A DNA stretch of 39,720 nucleotides from Burkholderiales bacterium (GCA_947453625.1 CANGHK010000047.1:1-39720); one strand, 5' to 3'. Shown: positions 22,237 through 31,255, numbered from the stretch's first letter. The notes: a model not told the origin generated them from the letters alone. Made by a program: numbers and translations.

Positions 22237-22387
22237 AGGCAGTCACCCTTCTGGCGCGGACAACTGGCTGCGCAGCCCGCTTTGCGTTGCCCGAATCCGA
22301 GTCGGCCATTTCTATCACAAAGGCGAGGCCAGCGCGTCCGGAATAGGGGCGGCAGGGCCGGTTCAGCCGCCAGCGAGAATACCGGTT

Positions 22388-23188
22388 ATGAGCGCCCTGC
22401 CCCAACGCATTGTCTGCCTGACCGAAGAGCCCACCGAGGTGCTTTACGCGCTGGGCCAGCAGGACCGCATAGTCGGCATCTCGGGCTTCACGGTGCGCCC
22501 AACCCGCGCGCGCCAGGAGAAGCCCCGCGTCAGCGCCTTCACCAGCGCCAAGGTCGACAAGATCCTGGCGCTGGAACCCGATCTGGCGATCGGCTTCTCG
22601 GACATGCAGGCCGACATCGCTGCCGCGCTGATACGCGCCGGCGTCGAGGTCTGGATCAGCAACCACCGCTCAGTCGACGGCATCCTGGGCTATGTCCGCA
22701 GGCTGGGTGCGCTGGTGGGCGAGGCCGCGGCGGCCGAGGCCTACGCTGCGACGCTGGCGCAGCATGTGCAGCAGGTGCGCCAGGCGGCGGCGGCGCTGCC
22801 GCGTCGCCCACGGGTCTATTTCGAGGAGTGGGACGTGCCGCAGATCAGCGCCATCCGCTGGGTTTCCGAACTGGTGGGCGTGGCCGGCGGCGACGACATC
22901 TTCCCGCAGCGCGCATCCGCGCCGCTGGGGCGCGACCGCATCGTGGCCGACCCGCTGGAGGTGGTGGCGGCCGCGCCCGACATCATCATCGGCTCGTGGT
23001 GCGGCAAGAAGTTCCGGCCCGAGCAGGTCGCTGCCCGGCCCGGCTGGGGCGCGGTGCCGGCGGTGCGCGACGCCGAGTTGCACGAGGTCAAATCGCCGCT
23101 GATCCTGCAGCCCGGACCGGCCGCCCTGACCGACGGACTGGACCGCTTGCACGCCATCATCGCCGGCTGGGCCGCGCGCCAGGGCTGA
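22388..23188 (+). CDS. BtuF-like cobalamin-binding-fold protein without signal peptide
   Basis: A 266-residue protein of the type III periplasmic-binding fold (BtuF/FepB/TroA class), commonly annotated as cobalamin-binding. It begins with RIVCLTEEPTEVLYALGQ, includes LALEPDLAIGFSDMQADIAAAL, and continues with the long connecting helix and a C-terminal lobe containing GSWCGKKFRPEQV. Unlike BtuF it has no signal peptide from the ATG at 22388, and no BtuCD genes adjoin it, so import of B12 is not supported. The protein may act in the cytoplasm. No cobalamin riboswitch was recognised upstream. Confidence 0.82.
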   Translation: MSALPQRIVCLTEEPTEVLYALGQQDRIVGISGFTVRPTRARQEKPRVSAFTSAKVDKILALEPDLAIGFSDMQADIAAALIRAGVEVWISNHRSVDGILGYVRRLGALVGEAAAAEAYAATLAQHVQQVRQAAAALPRRPRVYFEEWDVPQISAIRWVSELVGVAGGDDIFPQRASAPLGRDRIVADPLEVVAAAPDIIIGSWCGKKFRPEQVAARPGWGAVPAVRDAELHEVKSPLILQPGPAALTDGLDRLHAIIAGWAARQG

Positions 23189-23208
23189 ACGCGCCGGCCC
23201 GGCAAGCC

Positions 23209-24435
23209 CTACTTCACTTCGCCCGAGATCACCAGCTTGACGCCGGTGGCGCCGACAGCCATCGGCGCGCTCAATCCCTCCAGGTCGCCGGGCTGGGGCA
23301 TGGCCTGGCCCGACTTGCTGACGCGCGCGCCCACCACCACCTGGCTGGCGGCGGACAGGCGGGTGGCCGGCGACATCGCCTGGCTGTCGTCGAGCTGGAA
23401 GCTGATCGGCAAGTCCTTGACCTGCTTGCGCAGGATGGCCAGCGGCATGCGCGATCCGGTGGCCGCGCGGGCGAAGATGAACACCGTGTCCTGCGCCGAG
23501 ACCTTGCCCGACAGCGCCGGGGCCAGGCTGACGGTACCGACGATGGTGCCGCCCGCTGGCGCAGCGGCATTGGGCGTATTTTCAGCGGCTGGCGCTGGTG
23601 CCGGGGCTGCGGCCGGCGCTGCAACAGCAGCCACCGCCGGGTCGCCGCCCGCTGCCGGCGGCAGCTTGCCGCGCTCGCGCGCCTCGGCCGCCCCGCTGCG
23701 GGCCTGTTGGGCCAGCGCGTTGTCGGGAGGCCCGGCCTTGGCGGCCCGGTCCCACAGTTGCGCCGCCTGGGCGAAATCGTCGCGGTTGAAGGCCGCAGTG
23801 CCGGCCAGCAGCAAGGCCTTGAGGTTGTCCGGGTCGATCTTGAGGGCGCGCTCGATCAGCTTGAGCGGCTCGCCATCCAGAGTGCGGCCGTTCTTGACCG
23901 CCAGCGCGTCGGCATAGTCGGCCAGGCTGGAGGCGTCGTCGGGCCGCAGCTTGAGCACACGATCGAACGCCGCCAGGGCGTCGTCGGTGCGGCCCAGCGC
24001 GCCGTAGGAGCGGGCCAGCATGGTCCAGCCTTCGGCATCGTCAGGGCTGGCCTTCAGGCGCTCGGCCAGTTTGTCGATCATCGCCGCGATCTGGTCCTGG
24101 CCCAGCGCATGCGGCGCAGCGGCGGCGTCGGCCTCGACACTGTCAGCTTTCCGGCCGATCAGACCGGGCGAACCGGTCCACCAATAGCCACCCGCGGCCA
24201 CCAGCAAGGCCACCAGGCCGAGCACGGCCAGCTTGGGCCTGGCCATGCGGGTGCCTGGCAAAGCGGCGGCCGCCGGGGCGCCTTCTGCCACCGGGGCGCT
24301 GACCAGTTCGTCGACCAACTGGCGCTCGAGCGCGCTGCGCGCCTCGTCGTAGCGGGCGTCGCTGAGGCTGCCGGCGGCGTGCTGCTTGCGCAGTTGCTGC
24401 AAGCGTTGTTGCAGGGATTGAACAGAAGGTGTCAT
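23209..24435 (-). CDS. ccmI: Cytochrome c maturation protein CcmI
   Basis: A TPR-containing apocytochrome c chaperone (CcmI/CycH), 408 residues. The N-terminal coiled segment LQQLRKQHAAGSLSDARYDEAR is the CcmI family signature. There is one transmembrane segment (about 66-86), then TPR motifs (about 115-235), an Ala/Pro-rich linker (about 265-300) and a C-terminal periplasmic domain. The classical first membrane helix found in CcmI of other groups is missing before the coiled segment. The ATG at 24435 lies five bases after the ccmH stop. It is the last gene of the ccm operon and is convergent with the BtuF-like gene, with 20 bp between stops. Confidence 0.9.
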   Translation of the reverse strand: MTPSVQSLQQRLQQLRKQHAAGSLSDARYDEARSALERQLVDELVSAPVAEGAPAAAALPGTRMARPKLAVLGLVALLVAAGGYWWTGSPGLIGRKADSVEADAAAAPHALGQDQIAAMIDKLAERLKASPDDAEGWTMLARSYGALGRTDDALAAFDRVLKLRPDDASSLADYADALAVKNGRTLDGEPLKLIERALKIDPDNLKALLLAGTAAFNRDDFAQAAQLWDRAAKAGPPDNALAQQARSGAAEARERGKLPPAAGGDPAVAAVAAPAAAPAPAPAAENTPNAAAPAGGTIVGTVSLAPALSGKVSAQDTVFIFARAATGSRMPLAILRKQVKDLPISFQLDDSQAMSPATRLSAASQVVVGARVSKSGQAMPQPGDLEGLSAPMAVGATGVKLVISGEVK

Positions 24436-24440
24436 GGATC

Positions 24441-24953
24441 TCAGGCCGCGGGTCTTGCGGGAAGGGTGCTGGCAGGTGGCGGCTCGTCATGGCCATCGGG
24501 TTCGGCTTCGAACTGGTCGTCGGGCAAGCGGGTACGGCGCCGCAGCACCAGCAACAGCACCACGATGCCGCCCAGCAACAGAATGGCTGGCCCGAACCAC
24601 AGCAGCGCCGTGCTCTGCCTGAGCGGCGGACGGTAGAGCACGAAGTCGCCGTAACGCGCGGTCATGTAGGCCACGATCTGCTCGCGGTTGTCGCCGCGCT
24701 GCAGCATTTCGCGCACCTGCTTGCGCAAGTCCACCGCCAGTTCGGCGTGCGAGTCGGCGATGGTCTGGTTCTGGCAGACCAGGCAGCGCAACTCGGAGGC
24801 GATGTCCATCACCCGGGCTTCTAGCACCGGATCGTCGACCGCCGGGGCGGCTTCGCCGGCCACCGACGCGCCGACGGCCGCCAGCCAGATCAGCGCCAGC
24901 AACAGCACCAGCAGCGGCCAGGAACGCAGGGTCGGAACAGCAGAATGTCGCAT
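24441..24953 (-). CDS. ccmH: Cytochrome c maturation protein CcmH
   Basis: A 170-residue membrane-anchored thiol-disulfide protein that keeps apocytochrome CxxCH cysteines reduced for haem ligation. It has an N-terminal signal/hydrophobic segment (12-33), the conserved LRCLVCQNQ motif with C57 and C60, the helical bundle with RYGDFVLYRPP, a C-terminal membrane helix (about 125-147), and a charged tail. The ATG at 24953 has a GAGG site at short distance. An upstream in-frame extension overlaps ccmG and is not used. It is followed by ccmI. Confidence 0.93.
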   Translation of the reverse strand: MRHSAVPTLRSWPLLVLLLALIWLAAVGASVAGEAAPAVDDPVLEARVMDIASELRCLVCQNQTIADSHAELAVDLRKQVREMLQRGDNREQIVAYMTARYGDFVLYRPPLRQSTALLWFGPAILLLGGIVVLLLVLRRRTRLPDDQFEAEPDGHDEPPPASTLPARPAA

Positions 24954-24960
24954 CACCACC

Positions 24961-25494
24961 TCAGGTTTGCTGCAAGGTCTTGAGCAGGGGCTCGATGCGA
25001 TCGCGCAGCACCTCGGGCGTGATCGGACCGATGTGCTTGAGCCGAATGATGCCCTGCTTGTCGATGACAAAGGTCTCGGGTACGCCGTAGACGCCGAAAT
25101 CGATGCCCAGCCGGCCGTCGAAATCGAACAGCGAGGTCTCGTAGGGGTTGCCCTGCTTGGCCAGCCAGGCCAGCCCGTCGGGGCGCTGGTCCTTGTAGTT
25201 CAGTCCGTAGATCGGCACCACCTTGCGGCGCGCAAACGCCACCAGCACCGGGTGCTCCTCGCGGCAGGCCACGCACCAGGAGGCCCAGACATTGAGGATC
25301 CAGACCTTGCCGAGCAGGTCTTCGCGCGACAAGGTGGCCGTGGGGGCTTCCAACTGCGTGAGCTTGAACGCCGGCGCCGGCTTGCCGATCAGCGGCGAGG
25401 GCACCTCGCGCGGGTCGAGCTTAAGGCCGACCGCCAGAAACAGTGCCAGCACCACGAACAAGGCCAGCGGGACGAGAAATCTGAGACTCTTCAT
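24961..25494 (-). CDS. ccmG: Thioredoxin-like protein CcmG (DsbE)
   Basis: A membrane-anchored periplasmic thioredoxin (177 residues) that reduces apocytochrome c or CcmH. A single N-terminal membrane helix (7-24) is followed by the thioredoxin fold with active site WCVAC (C74, C77) and the cis-proline loop GVPETFVID. The ATG at 25494 sits 13 bp after the ccmF stop. The active site and the acidic REE following it are typical of CcmG. Confidence 0.95.
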   Translation of the reverse strand: MKSLRFLVPLALFVVLALFLAVGLKLDPREVPSPLIGKPAPAFKLTQLEAPTATLSREDLLGKVWILNVWASWCVACREEHPVLVAFARRKVVPIYGLNYKDQRPDGLAWLAKQGNPYETSLFDFDGRLGIDFGVYGVPETFVIDKQGIIRLKHIGPITPEVLRDRIEPLLKTLQQT

Positions 25495-25507
25495 GCGGGG
25501 CTTTCGA

Positions 25508-27523
25508 TCACCGGGCGACCGCGGCGCGGCGGCCCTTGGGGTTTGCCGGCGGCGCAGCGACGGTCGGTGCGACCGGTGCGCCGGCCTCGGCCGGGCGGCG
25601 CCGGTAGCGGCGGTCGGTGGCGGCCAGCAGGCCGCCCAGCGCCATGATCAGGCAACCGCCCCAGATCCAGTCGACGAAAGGCTTGTAGTAGACCCGCACG
25701 ATCCAGGCGCCGCCGTCCACCTGCTCGCCCAGCGAGACATACAGGTCGCGGGTGAAGCCGGTGTTGATGGCGGCTTCGGTCATCGGGTTGCTCTGCACCC
25801 GGTAGACGCGCTTTTCAGGCCGCATATCGGCCACTTTCTTGCCGTCGCGGGTCACTTCGACCCAGGCCTGGACGGCGCGGTAGTTCGGGCCGTCGACCTC
25901 GCGCAGGTTGCGCAGCTTGAAGACATGGCCTTCGATCGTGGTGGTGTCACCTGGCGCCATGCGCACGTCGCGCTCGACCTCGAATCCCTTGACCAGGGTC
26001 ACGCCGACGATGAACACCGCGATGCCCAGGTGCGCGACCATCATGCCGAGCACCGCGCGTGGCAGCAGGCGGGTCCTGGCCAGCAGGCCGGCGCCTTCGC
26101 GCGGCTTGATGCGGCCCCACAGGTCGGTGGCCAGGCTGGCCGCCACCCACCAAGCCATGATCAATCCTATCGATGCCACCAGCGTGATGCGCCCGGCCAG
26201 CCAGCTGCTGCCCAGCCCGCCCACCACCGCCAGCACGGCCGCCCAACGCAGCCGCAGCGCCAGCTCGGGCAGCGAGGCCTGCTTCCATCGCGCCAGCGGC
26301 CCGACCCCCATCAGGAATATCACCGGCACCATCAGCGGCATGAACACCGCCTCGAAATACGGCGTGCCGACCGAGATCTTGCCCAGGCCCAGCGCGTCGA
26401 GCACCAGCGGGTAGAGCGTGCCCAGCAGCACGGCGGCCATCGCCGCAACCAGCATCACGTTGTTCGACAACAGCAGGGTCTCGCGTGACAGCAGCGCGAA
26501 GCGCGCCCCCAGGCCGACCTGCGGCGCGCGCCAGGCGTAGAGCGTCAGCGAGGCGCCGACGACGATGACCAAGAAGGCGAGGATGAACAGGCCACGCTTG
26601 GGATCGGACGCGAATGCATGCACCGACGACAGCACGCCCGAGCGGACCAGGAAAGTGCCCAGCAGCGACAGCGAGAAGGCCATGATGGCCAGCAACACGG
26701 TCCAGGACTTGAAAGCACCCCGCTTCTCGGTCACCGCCAACGAGTGGATCAGCGCCGTGCCGACCAGCCAGGGCATGAACGAGGCGTTCTCGACCGGATC
26801 CCAGAACCACCAGCCGCCCCAACCCAGCTCGTAATACGCCCACCAGCTGCCGAGCGCGATGCCTATGGTCAGGAACAGCCAGGCGGCCAGCGTCCAGGGC
26901 CTTGTCCAGCGCGCCCACTGCGAGTCCAGGTTGCCGCCGATCAGCGCCGCGATCGCGAAGGCGAAGGCGACCGAAAAGCCGACATAGCCCATGTAGAGCA
27001 TGGGCGGGTGGATCACCATGCCCGGGTCCTGCAGCAGCGGGTTCAGGTCCTGGCCGTCGGCCGGCGCAGGGAACAGGCGGTCGAAGGGGTTGGACGTGGT
27101 CAGGGTGAACAGCAGGAAGCCCACCGCCACCCAGCCCATCACGCTGAGGATGCGCGCGACCACCGGCAGCGGCAGGTGGCGGGAAAAGCGCGCCACCGCG
27201 GCCATCCAGACGCACAGCATCATCGCCCACAGCAGCAGCGAGCCCTCATGGCCGCCCCAGATGCCGGCGATGCGGTAGGCCAGCGGCAGCGCGGTGTTCG
27301 AGTGGCTGGCGACGTACAGCACCGTGAAATCGTTGTTGACGAAGGACGCGCCCAGACAGACGAAGGACAGGCCTATGGTGGCGAACACCCAGCCCGCCAG
27401 CGGACGCGACAGCGCCATCCAGTCGTCACGCTGCTTGAACGAGCCGGCCATCGGCACGGTGCCCATCAACAGCGAGACCGCCAGCGCCAGCCAGAGCGCG
27501 AAATGGCCGAGTTCGGGGATCAT
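25508..27523 (-). CDS. ccmF: Cytochrome c haem lyase subunit CcmF
   Basis: A large polytopic haem lyase (671 residues, about 14-15 membrane helices) that attaches haem from CcmE to apocytochromes. The tryptophan-rich WWD motif [19 protein letters not shown] lies near residues 230-250, and the family segments [13 protein letters not shown] and [11 protein letters not shown] are intact. The C-terminus has a periplasmic domain and a Pro/Ala/Arg-rich tail. The ATG at 27523 overlaps the ccmE stop by four bases. The long open frame upstream is ccmE in another frame and is not part of CcmF. Confidence 0.96.
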   Translation of the reverse strand: MIPELGHFALWLALAVSLLMGTVPMAGSFKQRDDWMALSRPLAGWVFATIGLSFVCLGASFVNNDFTVLYVASHSNTALPLAYRIAGIWGGHEGSLLLWAMMLCVWMAAVARFSRHLPLPVVARILSVMGWVAVGFLLFTLTTSNPFDRLFPAPADGQDLNPLLQDPGMVIHPPMLYMGYVGFSVAFAFAIAALIGGNLDSQWARWTRPWTLAAWLFLTIGIALGSWWAYYELGWGGWWFWDPVENASFMPWLVGTALIHSLAVTEKRGAFKSWTVLLAIMAFSLSLLGTFLVRSGVLSSVHAFASDPKRGLFILAFLVIVVGASLTLYAWRAPQVGLGARFALLSRETLLLSNNVMLVAAMAAVLLGTLYPLVLDALGLGKISVGTPYFEAVFMPLMVPVIFLMGVGPLARWKQASLPELALRLRWAAVLAVVGGLGSSWLAGRITLVASIGLIMAWWVAASLATDLWGRIKPREGAGLLARTRLLPRAVLGMMVAHLGIAVFIVGVTLVKGFEVERDVRMAPGDTTTIEGHVFKLRNLREVDGPNYRAVQAWVEVTRDGKKVADMRPEKRVYRVQSNPMTEAAINTGFTRDLYVSLGEQVDGGAWIVRVYYKPFVDWIWGGCLIMALGGLLAATDRRYRRRPAEAGAPVAPTVAAPPANPKGRRAAVAR

Positions 27524-28014
27524 GGGCGGGCTCCGGTGGGGTTGGCCGTTGCGGCGGGGGTACTGCTCTGCACCAGCGTGCGGGCGCTCTGGTCGCTGGC
27601 TTGCTGGGCCCGCTTGAGCGCTTCGGCGGCCTCGGGCGGCATGTAGTTCTCGTCGTGCTTGGCCAGCACCTCGCGCGCGACGAAGACCTCGCCGTCGAGC
27701 TTGCCCTGGGCGACCACGCCCTTGCCCTCCTTGAAGAGGTCGGGCAGGATGCCCTCGAAGCGCACCGGAACCGTCTTGATGGTGTCGGTGACGGTGAAGT
27801 TGACCGTCACGCCGTCGCGCTTGACGCTGCCGGCCTGCACCAAGCCACCGAGCCGGAAAGTGCGGCTGATCGGGGCTTCCTTGGCGCTGACCTGGGTCGG
27901 CGAGTAGAAGAACACCAGGTTGCTCTGGAAGGCGTTGAACACCAGGGCGGCGATCACGCCGACCGAGACGAGCACGCCGCCGGCGATGACCATCCGGCGA
28001 TGACGGGGTTTCAT
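27520..28014 (-). CDS. ccmE: Haem chaperone CcmE
   Basis: A periplasmic haem chaperone of 164 residues with an N-terminal membrane anchor (8-27) and an OB fold. The haem-attaching histidine is H120 in the motif HDENY, with Y124 as the axial tyrosine. The Ala/Thr/Pro-rich C-terminal tail is unstructured. The ATG at 28014 overlaps the ccmD stop, and the stop overlaps the ccmF start, both as ATGA, indicating coupled translation. Confidence 0.95.
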   Translation of the reverse strand: MKPRHRRMVIAGGVLVSVGVIAALVFNAFQSNLVFFYSPTQVSAKEAPISRTFRLGGLVQAGSVKRDGVTVNFTVTDTIKTVPVRFEGILPDLFKEGKGVVAQGKLDGEVFVAREVLAKHDENYMPPEAAEALKRAQQASDQSARTLVQSSTPAATANPTGARP

Positions 28015-28196
28015 GGGGGGGATTCCTTCCAGACTTCGGCCGACTTGGCGGCAATCAGGGCTCGGGCGTGGCGGCTTGCGGCCAACGCCGGCTCGGTCAG
28101 CATCAGCACGGCGGCTACGCCGTAAGAGCCCCAGACATACAGACCATAACCGCCCATCGCGAAAAACTCGGCAAGGCTGTGCCATTGCATGGTCAT
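28011..28196 (-). CDS. ccmD: Haem exporter protein CcmD
   Basis: A 61-residue single-span protein that stabilises the CcmABCD complex and release of holo-CcmE. It has the typical N-terminal segment [18 protein letters not shown] running into the membrane helix, followed by a positively charged tail. The ATG at 28196 overlaps the ccmC stop by four bases; an alternative ATG at 28190 is two codons in. The stop overlaps ccmE. Identified by the FxxMGGYxxYVW pattern and its place between ccmC and ccmE. Confidence 0.9.
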   Translation of the reverse strand: MTMQWHSLAEFFAMGGYGLYVWGSYGVAAVLMLTEPALAASRHARALIAAKSAEVWKESPP

Positions 28197-28945
28197 ACTC
28201 CTTTGGCGCCTGTGGCCAGGGCGGCGACCCAGCCAGTGTGGCGCTCGCGTTCGATGATGATGGCCCGCGCCCGTGTGAACACCACCGCGAAGGCGTAGGC
28301 CCAGCAGGCGATGGTCATCAGCAGCATCGCGATCAGCATGGTGTGGGCCATCTTGGGGGCTGCCGTCATGCTGATGGTCGCACCCTGGTGCAGGGTGTTC
28401 CACCAGCGCACCGAGAAATAGATCACCGGCACGTTGATCGCACCCACCAGGGCCAACAAGGCACCGGCCTGGTCGGCGCGACGCATGTCGTCGATGGCCT
28501 CGACCAGCGCGATATAGCCCAGGTAGAGGAACAGCAGGATCAGTTCCGATGTCAGCCGAGCGTCCCAGACCCACCAGGCGCCCCAGGTCGGCTTGCCCCA
28601 CAGCGCGCCGGTCCACAGCGCGAGCAGGGTGAACATCGCGCCGGTGGGCGCGATCGCGCGCGCCAGCATCGAGGCCATGCGGGCGCGGAAGGCCCAGCCT
28701 ATCGTGGCCCAGAAGGCCATCACCAGGTACAGCAGCATCGACATCCAGGCCGCCGGCACATGCAGGAAGATGATGCGGTAGGCGTCGTGCTGGGTGGCGT
28801 CGGTGGGCGCGACGATGAAGCCGACATACAGACCTGCGGCGGCAAAGCCTATCGTCAACAGCCACAGCCAGGGCAGCAGCGCGCCGCTCAGCGCGTAGAA
28901 GCGCGACGGCGAGGCAAAGGTGAACAAGCGAAGGCCAGTGGTCAT
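28193..28945 (-). CDS. ccmC: Haem exporter/handling protein CcmC
   Basis: A six-helix membrane protein (250 residues) that loads haem onto CcmE. It has the WWD motif [12 protein letters not shown] and the two external histidines in FLHVP and TLHQG. The ATG at 28945 begins before the first helix; the frame is open further upstream but without homology. A 91-bp spacer separates it from ccmB. Confidence 0.95.
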   Translation of the reverse strand: MTTGLRLFTFASPSRFYALSGALLPWLWLLTIGFAAAGLYVGFIVAPTDATQHDAYRIIFLHVPAAWMSMLLYLVMAFWATIGWAFRARMASMLARAIAPTGAMFTLLALWTGALWGKPTWGAWWVWDARLTSELILLFLYLGYIALVEAIDDMRRADQAGALLALVGAINVPVIYFSVRWWNTLHQGATISMTAAPKMAHTMLIAMLLMTIACWAYAFAVVFTRARAIIIERERHTGWVAALATGAKGV

Positions 28946-29036
28946 GGTGGGGTCGGATCGAACAGCGTTCGGTGGGTCATTCGGAAAAACGTTCCGTGAA
29001 AGAGTCGGGCCGGGGCCGGCAGGAATGGGCAAGGCG

Positions 29037-29705
29037 TCATTCGGTCGAGATGCGCAGCGCGGCGGCCGTGCCCAGCGGCGCACCGAGCAGGGAAGCGACC
29101 AGCAGCGCGCCCAGCAGCGAATAATGCCCCGATGCCGATTCGCCCGCGTCGACTGCCACCACCGCCCCGGCGCCGAAGATCAGCACGGGAATCGTCAGCG
29201 GCAGCACGATCAGGATCAGCAACATGCCGGCGCTGCGCAGACCCAGCGTCAGCGCCGCGCCCAGGCCGCCGAGCAGGCTGAGCACCGGCGTGCCCAGCAG
29301 CAGGCCGATCACCAGCGAGCCCAGCGCCGGCCCCGACAGGTCGAACAGCACCCCGACCAGCGGCGCGGCCACCACCAGGGGCGCACCGTTGACCAGCCAA
29401 TGCGCCAGGCTCTTGGCCGCGGCCACCACCAGCGCGGGTTGCGGCGCGAGCAGCAGTTGCTCGAGCGAGCCGTCGGCCTGATCGCCGGCATAGAGTTGCT
29501 GCACCGACAGCATGGTGGCCAGCAGCGCGCAGACCCAGACCACGCCCGGCGCGATATGGCGCAAGACCTGCGCCTCCGGCCCGACGCCGAGCGGGAACAG
29601 GCTGATCGCGACGACGAAGAACACCAGCGGCAGCAGCGCGTCGACGCGCCGGCGCGCGGCCAAACGCAGGTCGCGCAGCAGGACGGCCATGAAGAGCGCC
29701 CTCAT
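29037..29705 (-). CDS. ccmB: ABC transporter membrane subunit CcmB
   Basis: A polytopic permease-like subunit (222 residues, six predicted membrane helices) of the CcmABCD complex. The N-terminus RDLRLAARRRVDALLPLVFF and the motif YAGDQADGSLEQLLLAP are characteristic of the family. The ATG at 29705 overlaps the ccmA stop by four bases, so it is translationally coupled to ccmA. Confidence 0.94.
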   Translation of the reverse strand: MRALFMAVLLRDLRLAARRRVDALLPLVFFVVAISLFPLGVGPEAQVLRHIAPGVVWVCALLATMLSVQQLYAGDQADGSLEQLLLAPQPALVVAAAKSLAHWLVNGAPLVVAAPLVGVLFDLSGPALGSLVIGLLLGTPVLSLLGGLGAALTLGLRSAGMLLILIVLPLTIPVLIFGAGAVVAVDAGESASGHYSLLGALLVASLLGAPLGTAAALRISTE

Positions 29706-30418
29706 GCGGCGATCGCATGGGCATCGAGGTCCAGCGTCAACGGCACCGGATCGCGCAACGGCACCGCCTGGTGGCTGGTGAGCATCACGCTGCCGCCGCG
29801 CCTGGCCTGGCGCGACAACTGCTGGCACAGGATCTGCACGCCCTCGTCGTCCAGCGCGTCGAAGGGCTCGTCGAGCAGCCAGATCGACGGCGGATGCGGC
29901 AAGGCGAGCCGGGCCAGCGCGGTGCGCCGGCGCTGGCCCTGGCTGAGCCGGCGCACCGGCGCGTCGCGCAGCCCGCCGATGGCCCAACTGGCCAACGCCG
30001 CGTCGATCTCGGCGGTCGAGGCCTTGCGCCCTTGCAGCGCAGCGCCGAACTGCAGGTTTTCGGCCACGCTCATGTCGTCCTTGAGGGCGCTGGCATGCGC
30101 GATGTAGATCAGCCGGCGCCGCCACTCGGCCGGCAAGGCCGGCAGCGTCTGGCCGTCGCACAGCACGGCGCCCGCGGCCGGCGCGGTCAGCCCGGCCATC
30201 AGCCTGAGCAAGCTGGTCTTGCCGCGCCCGTTGCGACCGCGCAGCCAGACCACCTGCCCGGCCTGCAGCGCCAGGTCTATGCCGCCGAACAACAGCCGGT
30301 CTCCACGCTGTCCCCCGAGCGCGGCAGCGCTCAGCGTCGGCGCAAAGCCAAGGGCATGAAGGGGATGGTCGCGGTCCAAGGCAGGGACAGCGGGTGCAAA
30401 TGTGGTGGACGGGGTCAC
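29702..30418 (-). CDS. ccmA: ABC transporter ATP-binding subunit CcmA
   Basis: The ATPase of the CcmABCD complex that drives release of haem-loaded CcmE. It has 238 residues: Walker A GRNGRGKTSLL, signature LSQGQRRR, Walker B IWLLDEPFDALDD and the switch histidine in LTSHQ. The start is a GTG at 30418 without a clear ribosome site; the first 25 residues are longer than usual for CcmA, so the true start might be different, but no ATG is available. It is the first gene of the ccm operon, with a strong FNR-type site about 314 bp upstream. Confidence 0.92.
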   Translation of the reverse strand: MTPSTTFAPAVPALDRDHPLHALGFAPTLSAAALGGQRGDRLLFGGIDLALQAGQVVWLRGRNGRGKTSLLRLMAGLTAPAAGAVLCDGQTLPALPAEWRRRLIYIAHASALKDDMSVAENLQFGAALQGRKASTAEIDAALASWAIGGLRDAPVRRLSQGQRRRTALARLALPHPPSIWLLDEPFDALDDEGVQILCQQLSRQARRGGSVMLTSHQAVPLRDPVPLTLDLDAHAIAA

Positions 30419-30517
30419 GGCTGGCCGGCAGGTTTCGTCGAACGGTTCAGACTGGGAAGGATGGGGCTTGCGCCCGCTGTGATCCGGGCGGGGCCGCCGG
30501 TATCCCGGCGCGCGAGC

Positions 30518-30602
30518 ACCGATATTGTCACCCGGGTCGCGGCAGCGTCTGCCGGCGACCTCATCGGCGGGCGAACACCCCAGCCCGGACCGACATCGTC
30601 AC
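30518..30602. repeat. Imperfect direct repeat in the ccm leader
   Basis: ACCGATATTGTCAC (30518-30531) recurs as ACCGACATCGTCAC (30589-30602), 12 of 14 bases identical, 71 bp apart, with further GC-rich similarity following each copy. It lies between the FNR-type site and ccmA. It may be a duplicated regulator site or chance. Confidence 0.35.
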
Positions 30603-30731
30603 GGCGACGGCTGCGCCGGCGAACAAACCGCCTGGGCGTCGGTTGAGGAAAGGTGACGGGTTCATGAATCTGATGCTCTCGGGTGCGCTGCTGACCTGGT
30701 TCGCATCTTCGGCCATTTGGCGCGCCGCGAC

Positions 30732-30745
30732 TTGATAAAGGTCAA
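30732..30745. promoter_or_regulatory. FNR/ANR-type binding site
   Basis: TTGATAAAGGTCAA matches the FNR consensus TTGAT-N4-ATCAA at nine of ten defined positions. It faces the ccm operon (ccmA start 314 bp away on the minus strand) and has no plus-strand gene downstream. A regulator of the FNR class is encoded at the right edge of the window. Oxygen-dependent control of ccm genes by FNR is known in Escherichia coli. Confidence 0.62.
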
Positions 30746-30945
30746 CTTCGCCGCAAGCGCGGGTGACGCCGTCGCGCGCCTGACCCCGCGTTCCAGGTCA
30801 GATTCGGCGTCATCCCCCCGGCGCCGGCACGCCGGCTGTGGGTTCGGGAACCGCTGAGCCGACCGGCAGGCGAGACCTTGCTGGCCACACCGCAGCACCC
30901 TGGAGTCGCCCGCAAGACGGGCCTGGACCGCCTGATGCTGGCGTG

Positions 30946-31191
30946 TCAGCCGTGCAGGCGGTCGTACTTGGCCTGCAACTGCTCACGGGTTTCGGCGTGC
31001 TTGGGGTCCGGAATGATGCAGTCGGCCGGGCACACGACGACGCATTGCGGCTCGTCGTTGGCGCCCACGCACTCGGTGCACTTGCTCGCGTCGATGAGGT
31101 AGACCGGCGACCCGACACTGATGGCGTCGTTCGGGCAGGGCTCCACGCAGGCGTCGCAAGCGGTGCAGTCGTCATTGATCATCAGGGCCAT
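30946..31191 (-). CDS. 2[4Fe-4S] ferredoxin (YfhL/Allochromatium type)
   Basis: An 81-residue bacterial-type ferredoxin with two [4Fe-4S] clusters. The first motif has C9, C12, C15 and C19; the second is the long variant C38-x2-C41-x8-C50-x3-C54 with a further C58, and a helical C-terminal tail, as in Allochromatium vinosum-type ferredoxins, which have unusually low potentials. The ATG at 31191 has an excellent AAGGAG site. It is last in the pyruvate:ferredoxin oxidoreductase cluster, 64 bp after the PyrD-like gene, and is the natural electron carrier for NifJ and the Nfn-type fusion. Confidence 0.94.
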   Translation of the reverse strand: MALMINDDCTACDACVEPCPNDAISVGSPVYLIDASKCTECVGANDEPQCVVVCPADCIIPDPKHAETREQLQAKYDRLHG

Positions 31192-31255
31192 GGCGTTCTC
31201 CTTGGGGTTGTGGTTGGATGTAGTTGTGGCTGTGGATGCCCAGCGCCGCGGGCCG

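Larger units (their letters stand above)
30419..30945. other. Gene-free stretch upstream of ccmA
   Basis: About 527 bp lie between the ccmA start and the ferredoxin stop. The stretch contains a strong FNR-type site (30732-30745), a 14-bp imperfect direct repeat (30518-30531 and 30589-30602), and a 23-codon plus-strand frame (30664-30735) of doubtful reality. No recognisable protein gene is present; longer frames here are low-complexity and without family features. No clear minus-ten/minus-35 pair was recognised for ccmA. Confidence 0.55.

Noticed and set aside
22237-22387. Possible cobalamin riboswitch upstream of the BtuF-like gene
   Set aside because: The spacer is short and no conserved B12-box or riboswitch core could be recognised.
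22282-24636. Plus-strand open frame of about 780 codons
   Set aside because: It overlaps the BtuF-like gene in another frame and ccmI antisense, with no recognisable domain.
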